Assembly: GCF_008180415.1 (NCBI RefSeq)
Contig: NZ_VTEI01000008.1
Location: 90,334-154,333 of the forward strand
Source of the DNA: Rossellomorea vietnamensis
GTDB taxonomy: Bacteria; Bacillota; Bacilli; Bacillales; Bacillaceae_B
Length of the DNA stretch: 64,000 nt
Reading direction: 5' to 3'
The translations under genes and the position numbers were made by a program. The first letter of the stretch is position 1; every line of letters starts with the position of its first letter. The notes beneath the pieces are model-generated. The model saw nothing but the letters and a program-made list of their open reading frames with translations, searched no databases and had not been told where the DNA came from. Shown one piece after another: positions 42,904 through 51,478 of this stretch.

Positions 42904-44040
42904 ATGAATATTTTTATAACATTTGTCTTAATGGTCGTGATTGGAGCGGCAATCGGCGGGATGACCAATTCCCTTGCAATCAAAATGTTGTTCAGGCCAT
43001 ATAAACCTGTTTATATAGGAAAGTGGAAAGTCCCTTTTACACCAGGGTTGATCCCAAAGAGAAGAAGCGAAATGGCCGCTCAGCTGGGGGACATGGTGGT
43101 TCACCACTTGATTACTCCCGAGAGCATCCAGAAAAAGCTGAACAACAGCCAATTCAAATCAGATGCCGTTGCCTGGATCGGGGAGAGTGTAGAACCCTTA
43201 GTAGATTCTGATGAAAGTATTGAAGCCTGGCTTGCAAAGCTGCAGATTCCGATGAATACGGAAACAATCGAAAATGGTATCGAAAAATGGATTGATGAAA
43301 AATACCATGGCTTTAAAGAAAAATACCGGTCCCAGACAATCGAATCCACTTTGCCTCTCCATTGGCAGGAAAAGATCGATGCTTACATTCCGGTGGCAGC
43401 CGATTTTATAGCCGCTAAAGGTGAAGCCTATTTTTCAAGCCCGGAAGGCAAAAGGAAAGTCAAAATCATGATCGATGATTTCCTTGAAGGAAGAGGGATG
43501 CTTGGTAATATGCTTGGCATGTTTCTGGGGAATTCATCGGTTTCCGAAAAAATCCAGCCGGAAATCATAAAATTCATCAAACATGATGGCACAAAAGAAA
43601 TTCTGCGAAATCTCCTGAGAACAGAATGGGAAAAGCTAAGGGAATCTCAGTGGGAAGATGTCCTGAAAAATGTCAGCGATGAAGATGTCCTTCCATCCCT
43701 GAAAAAATCAATCCTTGAAGCAGTGTCTGTGGAGAAGGTGATGACCTCGAGCTTGAAGGATGTTCTATCACCTTTCAAGCAGCGAATCACGCAGGTCATT
43801 GTTCCTCGTGTTTTTGAAATGAGTGTGATGGCTGTATCCGAAAAAATCGAAATGATCATGGAAAAACTGCATCTGGAGGAAGTAGTGAGAGAGCAGGTCG
43901 AGACCTTCTCGGTTCAGCGGCTGGAGGAAATGGTCCTTGGCATCACTTCCAAGGAACTGAAAATGATTACGTATCTGGGTGCATTGCTAGGCGGTATCAT
44001 AGGCTTGATTCAAGGTGTAATTGTCATATTCCTTGCATAG
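42904..44040 (+). CDS. yheB: YheB, DUF445 membrane protein
   Basis: A 378-residue DUF445 protein. A membrane helix at each end (TFVLMVVIGAAIGGMTNSLA and YLGALLGGIIGLIQGVIVIF) encloses a long helical middle. The beginning TNSLAIKMLFRPYKPVYIGK and GLIPKRRSEMAAQLG are typical of the family. Function unknown. GAAGGATG precedes the ATG. It is divergent from the yheD cluster and 90 bp before yheA, as in B. subtilis. Confidence 0.87.
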   Translation: MNIFITFVLMVVIGAAIGGMTNSLAIKMLFRPYKPVYIGKWKVPFTPGLIPKRRSEMAAQLGDMVVHHLITPESIQKKLNNSQFKSDAVAWIGESVEPLVDSDESIEAWLAKLQIPMNTETIENGIEKWIDEKYHGFKEKYRSQTIESTLPLHWQEKIDAYIPVAADFIAAKGEAYFSSPEGKRKVKIMIDDFLEGRGMLGNMLGMFLGNSSVSEKIQPEIIKFIKHDGTKEILRNLLRTEWEKLRESQWEDVLKNVSDEDVLPSLKKSILEAVSVEKVMTSSLKDVLSPFKQRITQVIVPRVFEMSVMAVSEKIEMIMEKLHLEEVVREQVETFSVQRLEEMVLGITSKELKMITYLGALLGGIIGLIQGVIVIFLA

Positions 44041-44132
44041 ATATAGTACAGAAACCCGGCATCCTCGCATTCCTCTTTTTCTTTTGTTATAGTGGTAGAG
44101 GATTGGAAAGAGATTTTTAGGAGGTAATGATT

Positions 44133-44486
44133 TTGGCAGTAAATTTATATGATTACGCAAACGAACTGGAAAGTGCACTACGAAAAAGTGACGAGTACAA
44201 TAACCTGAAGAAGATGTATGACGAAGTGAACAACGATGAGCAGGCTCAAAAAATGTTCGAAAACTTCCGTAACATCCAAATGAATCTGCAGCAAAAACAA
44301 ATGAGCGGTCAAGAACTTTCTCAAGAAGAAGTGGAACATGCACAAAAAACAGCGGCACTTGTTCAGCAGGACGAAAAGATTTCCAAACTGATGGAAGCTG
44401 AACAAAGAATGAGCATGCTGATCAATGAACTGAATAAAGTCATCATGAAACCATTGGAAGACCTATACGGTTCCATGGAACAGTAA
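44133..44486 (+). CDS. yheA: YheA, YlbF/YmcA-family protein
   Basis: A 117-residue helical protein of the YlbF/YmcA family. The TTG at 44133 is chosen: AGGAGGT ends at 44125, seven bases away, and the product starts MAVNLYDYANELE, as I recall for B. subtilis YheA. The nearer ATG at 44127 is only one base from the site. Segments NDEQAQKMFENFRN and EEVEHAQKTAALVQ are conserved. Its relatives YmcA/YlbF act in RNA processing and phosphorelay control; YheA itself is uncharacterised. Confidence 0.87.
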   Translation: MAVNLYDYANELESALRKSDEYNNLKKMYDEVNNDEQAQKMFENFRNIQMNLQQKQMSGQELSQEEVEHAQKTAALVQQDEKISKLMEAEQRMSMLINELNKVIMKPLEDLYGSMEQ

Positions 44487-44497
44487 TGCTTGACCAG

Positions 44498-44533
44498 AAC
44501 GCTCCGCGGCTATTCGCCCGGAGCGTTTTTTAT
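44498..44533 (+). terminator. Terminator of yheBA
   Basis: AACGCTCCG (44498-44506) pairs with CGGAGCGTT (44519-44527), followed by T. Confidence 0.85.
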
Positions 44534-44734
44534 TTGAGCCGAACAGGTTCCAGGTGCAGAAGACCTGAGGTAGTTTTTCTATTTCGAGAAATTGTGGTTT
44601 TGGTACATGTACTGGGAGTGAATTGGAGTCGCAGAAATAACGCCGCCAGCAGGGATACTGCAGATAAGCGGGAACGATATCAGCTCTCCGTTCATGTATG
44701 GAAGAAGTTGAAACCTGTGCATCCCATTAAACTT
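44534..44734. other. Spacer upstream of yhaX
   Basis: About 200 bp between the yheA terminator and the yhaX promoter. No gene is supported; a short ORF crossing the yheA terminator lacks a ribosome-binding site. No repeat was seen. Confidence 0.4.
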
Positions 44735-44765
44735 GTCATATTTTCTATGTCAAATTCATAAGAGT
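44735..44765 (+). promoter_or_regulatory. SigE promoter of yhaX
   Basis: GTCATATT (44735-44742), a 14-base spacer, CATAAGAGT (44757-44765). This matches the mother-cell SigE consensus, and yhaX is a SigE gene in B. subtilis. Confidence 0.75.
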
Positions 44766-44861
44766 ATACAAAGGACTAGAGTGGACATGGTTACCATTCC
44801 ATTCCCATTTTTTTATAAATCCCTGCGGGTGATAATAGACAACAATTGAGGAGGCGCATCC

Positions 44862-45728
44862 ATGATTTATCGTATGTTGGCAATGAATATTGACGGTACC
44901 CTGCTTCATAATGGCCGTATAAGCAAAGAAACGAAAGAAGCAGTAGAATACGTCCAGAGCAAAGGTATCTATGTAACACTGATTACAGGAAGGACATTTC
45001 CTTCCGCTAAAAGGGTTGCCAAAGCTTTGAAAATCGATAATCCCCTGGTTACCCATCAAGGGGCCTATATCGGGACTCATTTAGGTAAACCGCTTTATGT
45101 TAATAAGATTCATGAGGATATATCTTATGAGATTGTTAAATTCCTTGAGGAGATGGATTGTCAGTTGAGGGTCGTCCAGGACAGGATGGCCGTTATGAAC
45201 AGGATGAAACTATCAGGATCTCTCCGTGAAAAAGTACTTTTCAACCGGGAATCGAGCTTCATCTACAGCACCCAATACACTGATTCTTTGAGTGAGTATC
45301 TTTTCGAAGATCCTTCCTCTGCTTTGAAAATAGAAGCCAAATTCAATTCAGAAGCCGAGCGGAATGATGCCGTTATGGCGATTAAGGGCATGTACCATGA
45401 GGTGGATTGCATTGTGACGGACCATGACCGAATCGACATCGTCAAGAGGGGAGTTTCAAAACTCCGCGGTCTTCTGTATGTGTGTGAAAGAGCGGGAATC
45501 AGCCGCGATCAAGTCGTAATGGTAGGGGCAAACCAGGATGACAAGGACCTCTTGGACTGCTGCGGACTTGGAATCGCGATGGGGAATTCGTCCCCGGATG
45601 TGAAAAGTACAGCAGACTGGATAACGCGTACCAATCTACAAAATGGAGTAGCCTACGCTGTAAAAGAACTATTCCGCAAACAGCAGCCTATCGAATTTCT
45701 GAAGAAAATGAATGTCATAAAGTCATAG
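44862..45728 (+). CDS. yhaX: HAD-superfamily protein YhaX with Asn in place of the nucleophile
   Basis: A 288-residue Cof-type HAD protein, equal in length to YhaX as remembered. Motif I reads MNIDGTLL: the first Asp of DxDGT is Asn, so the phospho-enzyme nucleophile is absent. Motif II (TLITGRTF), motif III Lys region and motif IV (VGANQDDKDLL then GIAMGNS) are present. From memory B. subtilis YhaX has the same substitution, so this is a lineage trait, not decay. RBS GAGGAGG precedes the ATG. A SigE promoter at 44735 points to mother-cell expression. Confidence 0.88.
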   Translation: MIYRMLAMNIDGTLLHNGRISKETKEAVEYVQSKGIYVTLITGRTFPSAKRVAKALKIDNPLVTHQGAYIGTHLGKPLYVNKIHEDISYEIVKFLEEMDCQLRVVQDRMAVMNRMKLSGSLREKVLFNRESSFIYSTQYTDSLSEYLFEDPSSALKIEAKFNSEAERNDAVMAIKGMYHEVDCIVTDHDRIDIVKRGVSKLRGLLYVCERAGISRDQVVMVGANQDDKDLLDCCGLGIAMGNSSPDVKSTADWITRTNLQNGVAYAVKELFRKQQPIEFLKKMNVIKS

Positions 45729-45740
45729 ATATTTAAGGAG

Positions 45741-45766
45741 CTGGCCTTGGCGGGTCAGTTTTTTTG
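45741..45766 (+). terminator. Weak terminator of yhaX
   Basis: CTGGCC (45741-45746) pairs with GGTCAG (45753-45758) with one G-U, then eight T. Confidence 0.6.
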
Positions 45767-45837
45767 TTATGGCTGAGGATTTTTGGAGAGAGTCTTGATA
45801 TGGCGTACTCCAGTGGATGATGTCCCTTTGTAAAGAA

Positions 45838-46134
45838 GCGAGATACATCAAAAGGAGAAAAGTCAGAGATGATGTACCTCGCCGGCGGAGCGAGATACAT
45901 CAAAAGGAGAAAAGTCAGAGATGATGTACCTCGCCGGTGGAGCGAGATACATCAAAAGGAGAAAATCCAAAGATGATGTGCCTCGCAGGCGGAGCGAGAT
46001 ACATCAAAAGGAGAAAATCCAAAGATGATGTGCCTCGCAGGCGGAGCGAGGTACATCAAAAAGAGAAAATGCAGAGATGATGTACCTCGCTGGCGGAGCG
46101 AGATACATCAAAAGAAGAAAATCCCGGTAAGGTG
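45838..46134. repeat. 52-bp hairpin-repeat array B (6 units)
   Basis: Six units with an exact 52-bp period (AGATACATC phase points 45841, 45893, 45945, 45997, 46049, 46101). Each unit reads GCGAGATACATC, then AAAAGGAGAAAA, then GATGATGTACCTCGC: a ~12-bp inverted repeat (GCGAGRTACATC with GATGTACCTCGC) around a purine-rich loop. The fifth unit has GAGGTACATC, making the stem perfect. Non-coding. Confidence 0.85.
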
Positions 46135-46145
46135 TCAATAAAGCG

Positions 46146-46300
46146 AATTTACGGACCAACAAGAAGTCGAGCGCACCAAGATAACGGCCCGCAAGACGAA
46201 TTTACGGGCCAACGAGAAGACGAGCGCACAAGATAACGGCCCGCAAAACGATTTTACAGACCAACAAGAAGGAGAGATCACCAAGATAACGACTCCCCCG
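46146..46300. repeat. ~53-bp repeat array C (3 units)
   Basis: Units begin at 46146, 46199 and 46252 (AATTTACGGRCCAAC-type). The middle one has ACGGGCC ... GGCCCG as an inverted repeat around GAGAAGACGAGCGCAC. It directly follows array B. No coding function is supported. Confidence 0.75.
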
Positions 46301-46445
46301 CCAAGTTCATGACAATAAAAGCCCCATACCACCAATACCCGCTACTCCCCAGCAGACGACACTCCTCCCTTTGTGTATTGACCATTCCCCCGTCCTTCTG
46401 TACACTAGAACAAGTTGAAAATCGATTTCTTGAAAGGTGATTATA

Positions 46446-47939
46446 TTGAAAATTACATTCAGCGGTTTGAATGATGAACGCTTCAATCGTCCATTGCAGC
46501 TTATCGCCAATCTGTTTTTTGAAGAACCGGCGGTCAACCCTTTTCATAAGGAAAAAGGGAACCTTCATATAGAATTTAAATTAGAAAAGCTCAAGGATAC
46601 CATTACAGCAGAAGCTGAACTGGAATCCGAAGATCAAAAGCATTCTTCCGAATACAAAAAAGAAGTTCCGCTGGAACAAACAGATAAAGAGAAATTCCGC
46701 AGTTTCAAAAATGGTCTTTCACATGTCTATTTGAACGTTTTGCAAGAATATACTGGAATCATTCAGCCTTGGGGGATCCTCACGGGCATCCGGCCGACCA
46801 AGCTGTTTCATAAAAGTATCAGAGAGGGCATGCCGCGGGAAGACATCCGCCGCAAACTGAAAGAAGATTATCTCATCACGGATGAAAAAATTGAATTGAT
46901 GGAGAGAATCGTCGACAGGCAATTGTCGGTAGTCCCTGACCTCTATTCTCTTCAAAAAGAAGTCAGTATCTATATTGGAATCCCTTTTTGCCCGACCAAA
47001 TGTGCTTACTGTACGTTCCCTGCCTATGCAATTCTGGGGAAACAGGGGAGAGTGGACTCATTCCTTTCCGGGTTGCATTATGAAATCCAGGAAACGGGGC
47101 GCTGGCTGAAGGAAAATGGTGTAAAAATCACGACGGTCTATTACGGCGGCGGGACACCAACCTCCATTACCGCTGAGCAAATGGATCTGCTGTATGAAGA
47201 AATGTACCGCTCGTTCCCGGATGTGGATGATATAAGAGAAGTTACTGTTGAAGCGGGACGCCCGGATACCATCTCTCCTGAAAAATTAGAGGTGCTGAAT
47301 AAGTGGAACATCGACCGCATTTCCATTAATCCTCAGTCGTACACGAATGAAACTTTAAAAGCGATCGGAAGACATCATTCAGTAGAAGAGACGATTGAAA
47401 AGTTTCATCTGGCAAGGGAAATGGGAATGAAAAACATCAATATGGACTTGATTATCGGCTTGCCTGGTGAAGGTGTCGAAGAGTTCACCCACTCATTGAA
47501 TGAGACAAAGAAACTGATGCCCGAGTCATTGACTGTTCACACTCTTTCTTTTAAAAGAGCCTCAGAGATGACAAGGAATAAAGAAAAATACAAAGTGGCA
47601 GGCAGAGAAGAGATTGAAAGAATGATGTCACTCGCGGATGAGTGGACACAAAAACATGATTACGCTCCTTATTATCTGTACCGCCAGAAAAACATCCTGG
47701 GCAATCTTGAGAATGTTGGCTATGCTCTTCCAGGGCAGGACAGCATCTACAACATCATGATCATGGAAGAAATGCAGACGATCATCGGCATCGGGTGCGG
47801 CGCTGCAAGTAAATTCATTGATCCTGAAACCGGAAAAATCACTCATTTCGCCAATCCTAAAGAGCCGAAAGCGTACAATGAAGGATTTAAAAACTATACA
47901 GAGAAGAAGCTGCAAATTCTGGATGAGCTTCTAAATTAA
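46446..47939 (+). CDS. hemZ: HemZ, oxygen-independent coproporphyrinogen dehydrogenase-like
   Basis: A 497-residue radical-SAM protein. The cluster motif C-x3-C-x2-C is PFCPTKCAYCTF at about residue 182, and YYGGGTPTSI follows. It matches remembered HemZ over its whole length. HemZ takes part in anaerobic haem synthesis as a HemN-like coproporphyrinogen III dehydrogenase, or in related haem chemistry. TTG 46446 is selected because AAAGGTG ends seven bases before; the upstream in-frame GTG overlaps that site. It is downstream of yhaX as in B. subtilis, although 700 bp of repeats now separate them. Confidence 0.93.
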   Translation: MKITFSGLNDERFNRPLQLIANLFFEEPAVNPFHKEKGNLHIEFKLEKLKDTITAEAELESEDQKHSSEYKKEVPLEQTDKEKFRSFKNGLSHVYLNVLQEYTGIIQPWGILTGIRPTKLFHKSIREGMPREDIRRKLKEDYLITDEKIELMERIVDRQLSVVPDLYSLQKEVSIYIGIPFCPTKCAYCTFPAYAILGKQGRVDSFLSGLHYEIQETGRWLKENGVKITTVYYGGGTPTSITAEQMDLLYEEMYRSFPDVDDIREVTVEAGRPDTISPEKLEVLNKWNIDRISINPQSYTNETLKAIGRHHSVEETIEKFHLAREMGMKNINMDLIIGLPGEGVEEFTHSLNETKKLMPESLTVHTLSFKRASEMTRNKEKYKVAGREEIERMMSLADEWTQKHDYAPYYLYRQKNILGNLENVGYALPGQDSIYNIMIMEEMQTIIGIGCGAASKFIDPETGKITHFANPKEPKAYNEGFKNYTEKKLQILDELLN

Positions 47940-47948
47940 CATATATTT

Positions 47949-47978
47949 AAAACGGTCCTCTCTCAGAGGGCCGTTTTA
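47949..47978 (+). terminator. Terminator of hemZ
   Basis: AAAACGGTCCTCT (47949-47961) pairs with AGAGGGCCGTTTT (47965-47977). Confidence 0.9.
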
Positions 47979-48137
47979 CTTTATGCCAAGTCACAAGCCA
48001 GATTGAGACCGGGCAGTCACACATTATTTCTGCAGCATATATAAGGAATGGAATTATTTTCAGTAACTTTAAAGGGATTCGCTGATAAATATCGAATGAG
48101 AACAGTATAGCCAGGCATATATTCTAGTGAAGTAATT

Positions 48138-48151
48138 TGAAAGCGATTTCA
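48138..48151 (+). promoter_or_regulatory. cre (CcpA) site upstream of the acyl-CoA synthetase
   Basis: TGAAAGCGATTTCA matches all fixed positions of the CcpA operator consensus TGWAANCGNTNWCA and is nearly palindromic. It lies 22 bp before the start codon, where CcpA could block transcription. Confidence 0.8.
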
Positions 48152-48173
48152 AAAATGATGGGAGAGATGTCCA

Positions 48174-49787
48174 ATGATGAATACTCCTTTGCTGCTTACA
48201 CAAATGATTGAGCGTGCTGAAAAGTTTTACCCTAAGAAAGAAATCGTATCGCGGACAGACGGGGGTATCAACCGATTCACTTATAAAGAAATGGCTGCAC
48301 GGACCCGCAGGCTGTCCAGTGCGCTCGAAAAGCTGGGTGTCAAGGAAGGCGAGAAGGTGGGGACACTTGCCTGGAACCACCATAGGCATTTAGAAGCCTA
48401 TTTTGCCGTGCCTTGCAGCGGAGCTGTGCTTCACACAATCAACATCCGGCTTGCTCCACAGCATATCATATACATAATCAATCATGCGGAAGACAAGGTC
48501 CTGCTGATTGATTCCGACATTGTACCTTTAATTGAAAAAGTGAAGGACCAATTGAAAACAGTCGAAGCTTTTGTCATCATGACCGATAAAGAAGAACTCC
48601 CTGAAACCTCGCTGTCACCTGTGTACCATTATGAAGAACTTCTTGCAGAAGGAGATCCTAACCATAAACTCAGGGATGACCTCGATGAGAATGCTCCGGC
48701 GGGAATGTGCTATACAAGTGCAACAACTGGGAATCCAAAAGGAGTCGTCTACTCACACAGAGGTATCGTCCTTCACAGCATGGCTCTTGGCCTTGCCGAT
48801 ACGACAGGAGTATCTGAAAAAGATATTGCCCTGCCGGTGGTGCCGATGTTCCATGTAAATGCTTGGGGACTTCCATTTGCGGCAACTTGGTTCGGGACAT
48901 CCCAAGTGCTGCCGGGACCTTATTTCACCCCTAAACTGCTGGCTGAATTGATGCAGGAAGAGAAAGTAACAATCACAGCCGGGGTCCCGACCATCTGGCT
49001 TGGTTTATTAAAAGAGCTTGATGAAAATGAGTATGACCTCTCCAGCCTGCGATCTATTCTTTGCGGAGGATCTGCTGCGCCGCTCGGTATGATCAAAGCG
49101 TTTGAAGAAAAACATGGCATACCTTTCATGCATGCATATGGAATGACGGAGACCAGTCCGCTGGCAGTGGTGACAGGTGAAAAGAGTTATATGGAAGAGT
49201 GGGATAAAGAGGAAAAATATAATGTGAAAGCCAAACAGGGTATCCTTGTACCAGGATTAGAAATGAAAATCATCGGTAAGGATGGAGAAGTTTCCTGGGA
49301 TGGAAGGGAAATGGGCGAACTTACATTAAGAGGGCCATGGATTGCTTCGGAGTACTATAAAGATGAACGGACGGAGGACGCGTTCAGGGATGGCTGGCTG
49401 TATACAGGAGATGTAGTCACGGTGGATGAAGAAGGTTTCATTAAAATTGTCGACCGAACGAAAGATTTGGTTAAGTCGGGTGGAGAGTGGATTTCAAGCG
49501 TTGATTTGGAAAATGCTTTGATGGCTCATGAAAGTATATTTGAAGCGGCAGTGGTTGCCGTACCGCACCCTGAATGGCAGGAACGCCCAGTAGCCTGCGT
49601 GGTCCTGAAAGAAGGAGACCACCAGAATACGACGAAAGAGGAAATCTATGCTTTCCTTCAACCGCAATTCGCCAAATGGTGGCTGCCTGACGAGATTTTG
49701 TTCTTTGAAGAGATTCCTAAAACCTCGGTCGGAAAGTTCTTAAAGAGAGCCCTGCGTGATCAGGTAAAAGACCGGGTCGGACAATAA
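48174..49787 (+). CDS. Long/medium-chain fatty-acid-CoA ligase
   Basis: A 537-residue AMP-forming acyl-CoA synthetase. P-loop TSATTGNPKGVVYSH near residue 180, HAYGMTETSP near 320, YTGDVVTVD near 420 and KTSVGKFLKR near 517 are all present; the catalytic Lys is in the last. It activates fatty acids with ATP and CoA, supporting beta-oxidation. The perfect cre site upstream implies glucose repression. An enoyl-CoA hydratase gene (yhaR) follows but is separated by a terminator. The exact chain length is not readable. Confidence 0.9.
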   Translation: MMNTPLLLTQMIERAEKFYPKKEIVSRTDGGINRFTYKEMAARTRRLSSALEKLGVKEGEKVGTLAWNHHRHLEAYFAVPCSGAVLHTINIRLAPQHIIYIINHAEDKVLLIDSDIVPLIEKVKDQLKTVEAFVIMTDKEELPETSLSPVYHYEELLAEGDPNHKLRDDLDENAPAGMCYTSATTGNPKGVVYSHRGIVLHSMALGLADTTGVSEKDIALPVVPMFHVNAWGLPFAATWFGTSQVLPGPYFTPKLLAELMQEEKVTITAGVPTIWLGLLKELDENEYDLSSLRSILCGGSAAPLGMIKAFEEKHGIPFMHAYGMTETSPLAVVTGEKSYMEEWDKEEKYNVKAKQGILVPGLEMKIIGKDGEVSWDGREMGELTLRGPWIASEYYKDERTEDAFRDGWLYTGDVVTVDEEGFIKIVDRTKDLVKSGGEWISSVDLENALMAHESIFEAAVVAVPHPEWQERPVACVVLKEGDHQNTTKEEIYAFLQPQFAKWWLPDEILFFEEIPKTSVGKFLKRALRDQVKDRVGQ

Positions 49788-49807
49788 AGTATAAGAGCAC
49801 AAAAGCG

Positions 49808-49840
49808 GGAAGCCGGGAGTCTGCCGGCTTTCTCTTTTTT
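49808..49840 (+). terminator. Terminator of the acyl-CoA ligase gene
   Basis: GGAAGCCGG (49808-49816) pairs with CCGGCTTTC (49824-49832), then TCTTTTTT. Confidence 0.85.
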
Positions 49841-50020
49841 AAAAAGACCGTTTTCACAAGCATTGCTGCTGTTGATAAATTCGATTTCCGCTCATGCCGA
49901 ATGAAATGGCCTTGCGTTTTTTATGTAAGCATAAATTGATATTTTTAAAAGATAATTTGGTATAATTTTAATAGAATATTTTAAAAATTTGGAACTCAAG
50001 CGAGCAAGGGGTGTTTTTTC

Positions 50021-50815
50021 ATGAATGTAAATGCACTGTATGAGACTATTAAACTTGAAAAGAGCGGGAAGATCGCAACGGTGATATTGAACCGGCCCAA
50101 GTCATTGAATGCCATGAATCCGCAAATGATGAGGGAGCTCAAGAACTGTCTGAAGGAAGTCGAGAAAGATGATGATATCTTGGTTTTGGTTCTAAGAGGG
50201 GAAGGAAAGGGGTTCTCTTCAGGAGGGGATATCAAAGAAATGCTGAATCTTGGCGGAGAACAGGAGTTTTCAGAGATTATGGAGGTCATCAGCGAGCTGG
50301 CCATGACGCTCTACACGATGAAAAAATTGACGATCACCGGTATACATGGGGCTGCAGCCGGCTTGGGGCTGAGCATGGCGCTGGCCACCGATTATATCAT
50401 CTGCGAGGAAGACAGCAAGCTGGCGATGAATTTCATAGGTATAGGCCTTATCCCGGATGGTGGAGGACACTTTTTCCTTGAGGAACGCCTGGGCACCGGC
50501 AGGGCGAAGAAGCTTATGTGGACAGGAAAGGTGATTGAAGGGCAGGAAGCCCTGATGAAGAAGCTTGTGGATGAAGCCATTCCATCGGGCAAACTCGACA
50601 GAGCCATTGAAAAATATATCACTGAATGTCTGCAGAAGCCTTTGATGTCGATTATTGAATCCAAATCCATTTATGCACAAATGAACAGAGACCGGCTTGA
50701 GAAAGCTTTGGAGCTGGAAAAAGCAGGACAGTGGAAAATGAGGCAGACACATGATCACCAAGAAGGCATAAGAGCATTTGTTGAAAAGCGGGTTCCGCAA
50801 TTTAAAGGCAAATGA
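50021..50815 (+). CDS. yhaR: Enoyl-CoA hydratase/isomerase family protein YhaR
   Basis: A 264-residue crotonase-fold protein. The CoA-binding start is VILNRPKSLNAMNPQMM; the oxyanion segments are FSSGGDIKEML and HGAAAGLGLSMALATDYI. Its place between hemZ/acyl-CoA ligase and yhaQP fits YhaR of B. subtilis. It hydrates enoyl-CoA or acts as an isomerase; the catalytic Glu positions are not certain from reading (GLIPDGGGHF at the second). Start ATG after AGCAAGG. Terminator at 50860. Confidence 0.82.
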   Translation: MNVNALYETIKLEKSGKIATVILNRPKSLNAMNPQMMRELKNCLKEVEKDDDILVLVLRGEGKGFSSGGDIKEMLNLGGEQEFSEIMEVISELAMTLYTMKKLTITGIHGAAAGLGLSMALATDYIICEEDSKLAMNFIGIGLIPDGGGHFFLEERLGTGRAKKLMWTGKVIEGQEALMKKLVDEAIPSGKLDRAIEKYITECLQKPLMSIIESKSIYAQMNRDRLEKALELEKAGQWKMRQTHDHQEGIRAFVEKRVPQFKGK

Positions 50816-50859
50816 ATATGTAAACCTTTTATTATAGTTACAGCTTATAAAGGATAAAG

Positions 50860-50898
50860 AAACGTCCTGTGAACTGATTAACACAGGACGTTTCTTTG
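50860..50898 (+). terminator. Terminator of yhaR
   Basis: AAACGTCCTGTG (50860-50871) pairs with CACAGGACGTTT (50882-50893), followed by CTTT. Confidence 0.85.
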
Positions 50899-50983
50899 GA
50901 TTATTATTGAGGAATCCATTATGTGTTGGAGGACAAGCGAATGATGATTCTCATCCTTTACACGTCACGAAAAATAATGAAAA

Positions 50984-51019
50984 CTAAAAACGCACTGAAG
51001 CATGTGCAGCTCAGTGCGT
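50984..51019 (-). terminator. Terminator of the YhzC-like gene
   Basis: ACGCACTGA (50990-50998) pairs with TCAGTGCGT (51011-51019), with T-rich sequence on the minus strand. Confidence 0.75.
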
Positions 51020-51070
51020 CCTGATTTTACTTTACATGTCAGCTGCTTAAAATAGCATATCCCGGGGAAT

Positions 51071-51256
51071 CTATGGGTGAAATAAAACTAATTTGCCAAG
51101 AGGTGAAGCACATCGGTGAGTGTGATCCTCATATCCTTTTTCTTCAAGAATCCCTTTTCCGATTTTTTTTGCTTCATCATCTGTTGCTGCCTCAAAGGAG
51201 TCTTCGTAAATATTTTCCCCTGTTTGTTCGAAAACCGTAAGTTTATAAACCTTCAT
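51071..51256 (-). CDS. yhzC: YhzC-like small protein
   Basis: A 61-residue protein. KVYKLTVFEQTGENIYEDSF, then TDDEAKKIGKGILEEKGY and THRCASPLGKLVLFH resemble remembered YhzC of B. subtilis, which is uncharacterised. The name is tentative. RBS AAAAGGGG precedes the ATG. Divergent from yhaQ and convergent with yhaR. Confidence 0.6.
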   Translation of the reverse strand: MKVYKLTVFEQTGENIYEDSFEAATDDEAKKIGKGILEEKGYEDHTHRCASPLGKLVLFHP

Positions 51257-51478
51257 GTCTCTATCCCCTTTTTAAAAATTCTGATAGTTACTATTATTCT
51301 TGCATAATTTTAATGAATAATAAAGCTTTTGCAATGATGAAATTTTTCTTTTTTTATTGATAAACGAATCTTTTTCACTATACATTCGTATTAAGAAGGT
51401 GGAGAATCTAACACGAGGTAATAAATAGAATAGCGGAAGGCTGCTGTTCTAATTGGAAAGCAAAGGGGAGGAAAGAGC

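Noticed and set aside
45838..46300. Possible CRISPR array or origin iterons
   Set aside because: Units are full-length tandem copies without variable spacers, and no replication gene is near.
50270..50884. 204-codon minus-strand ORF
   Set aside because: Antisense to the crotonase-fold gene yhaR and runs into its terminator.
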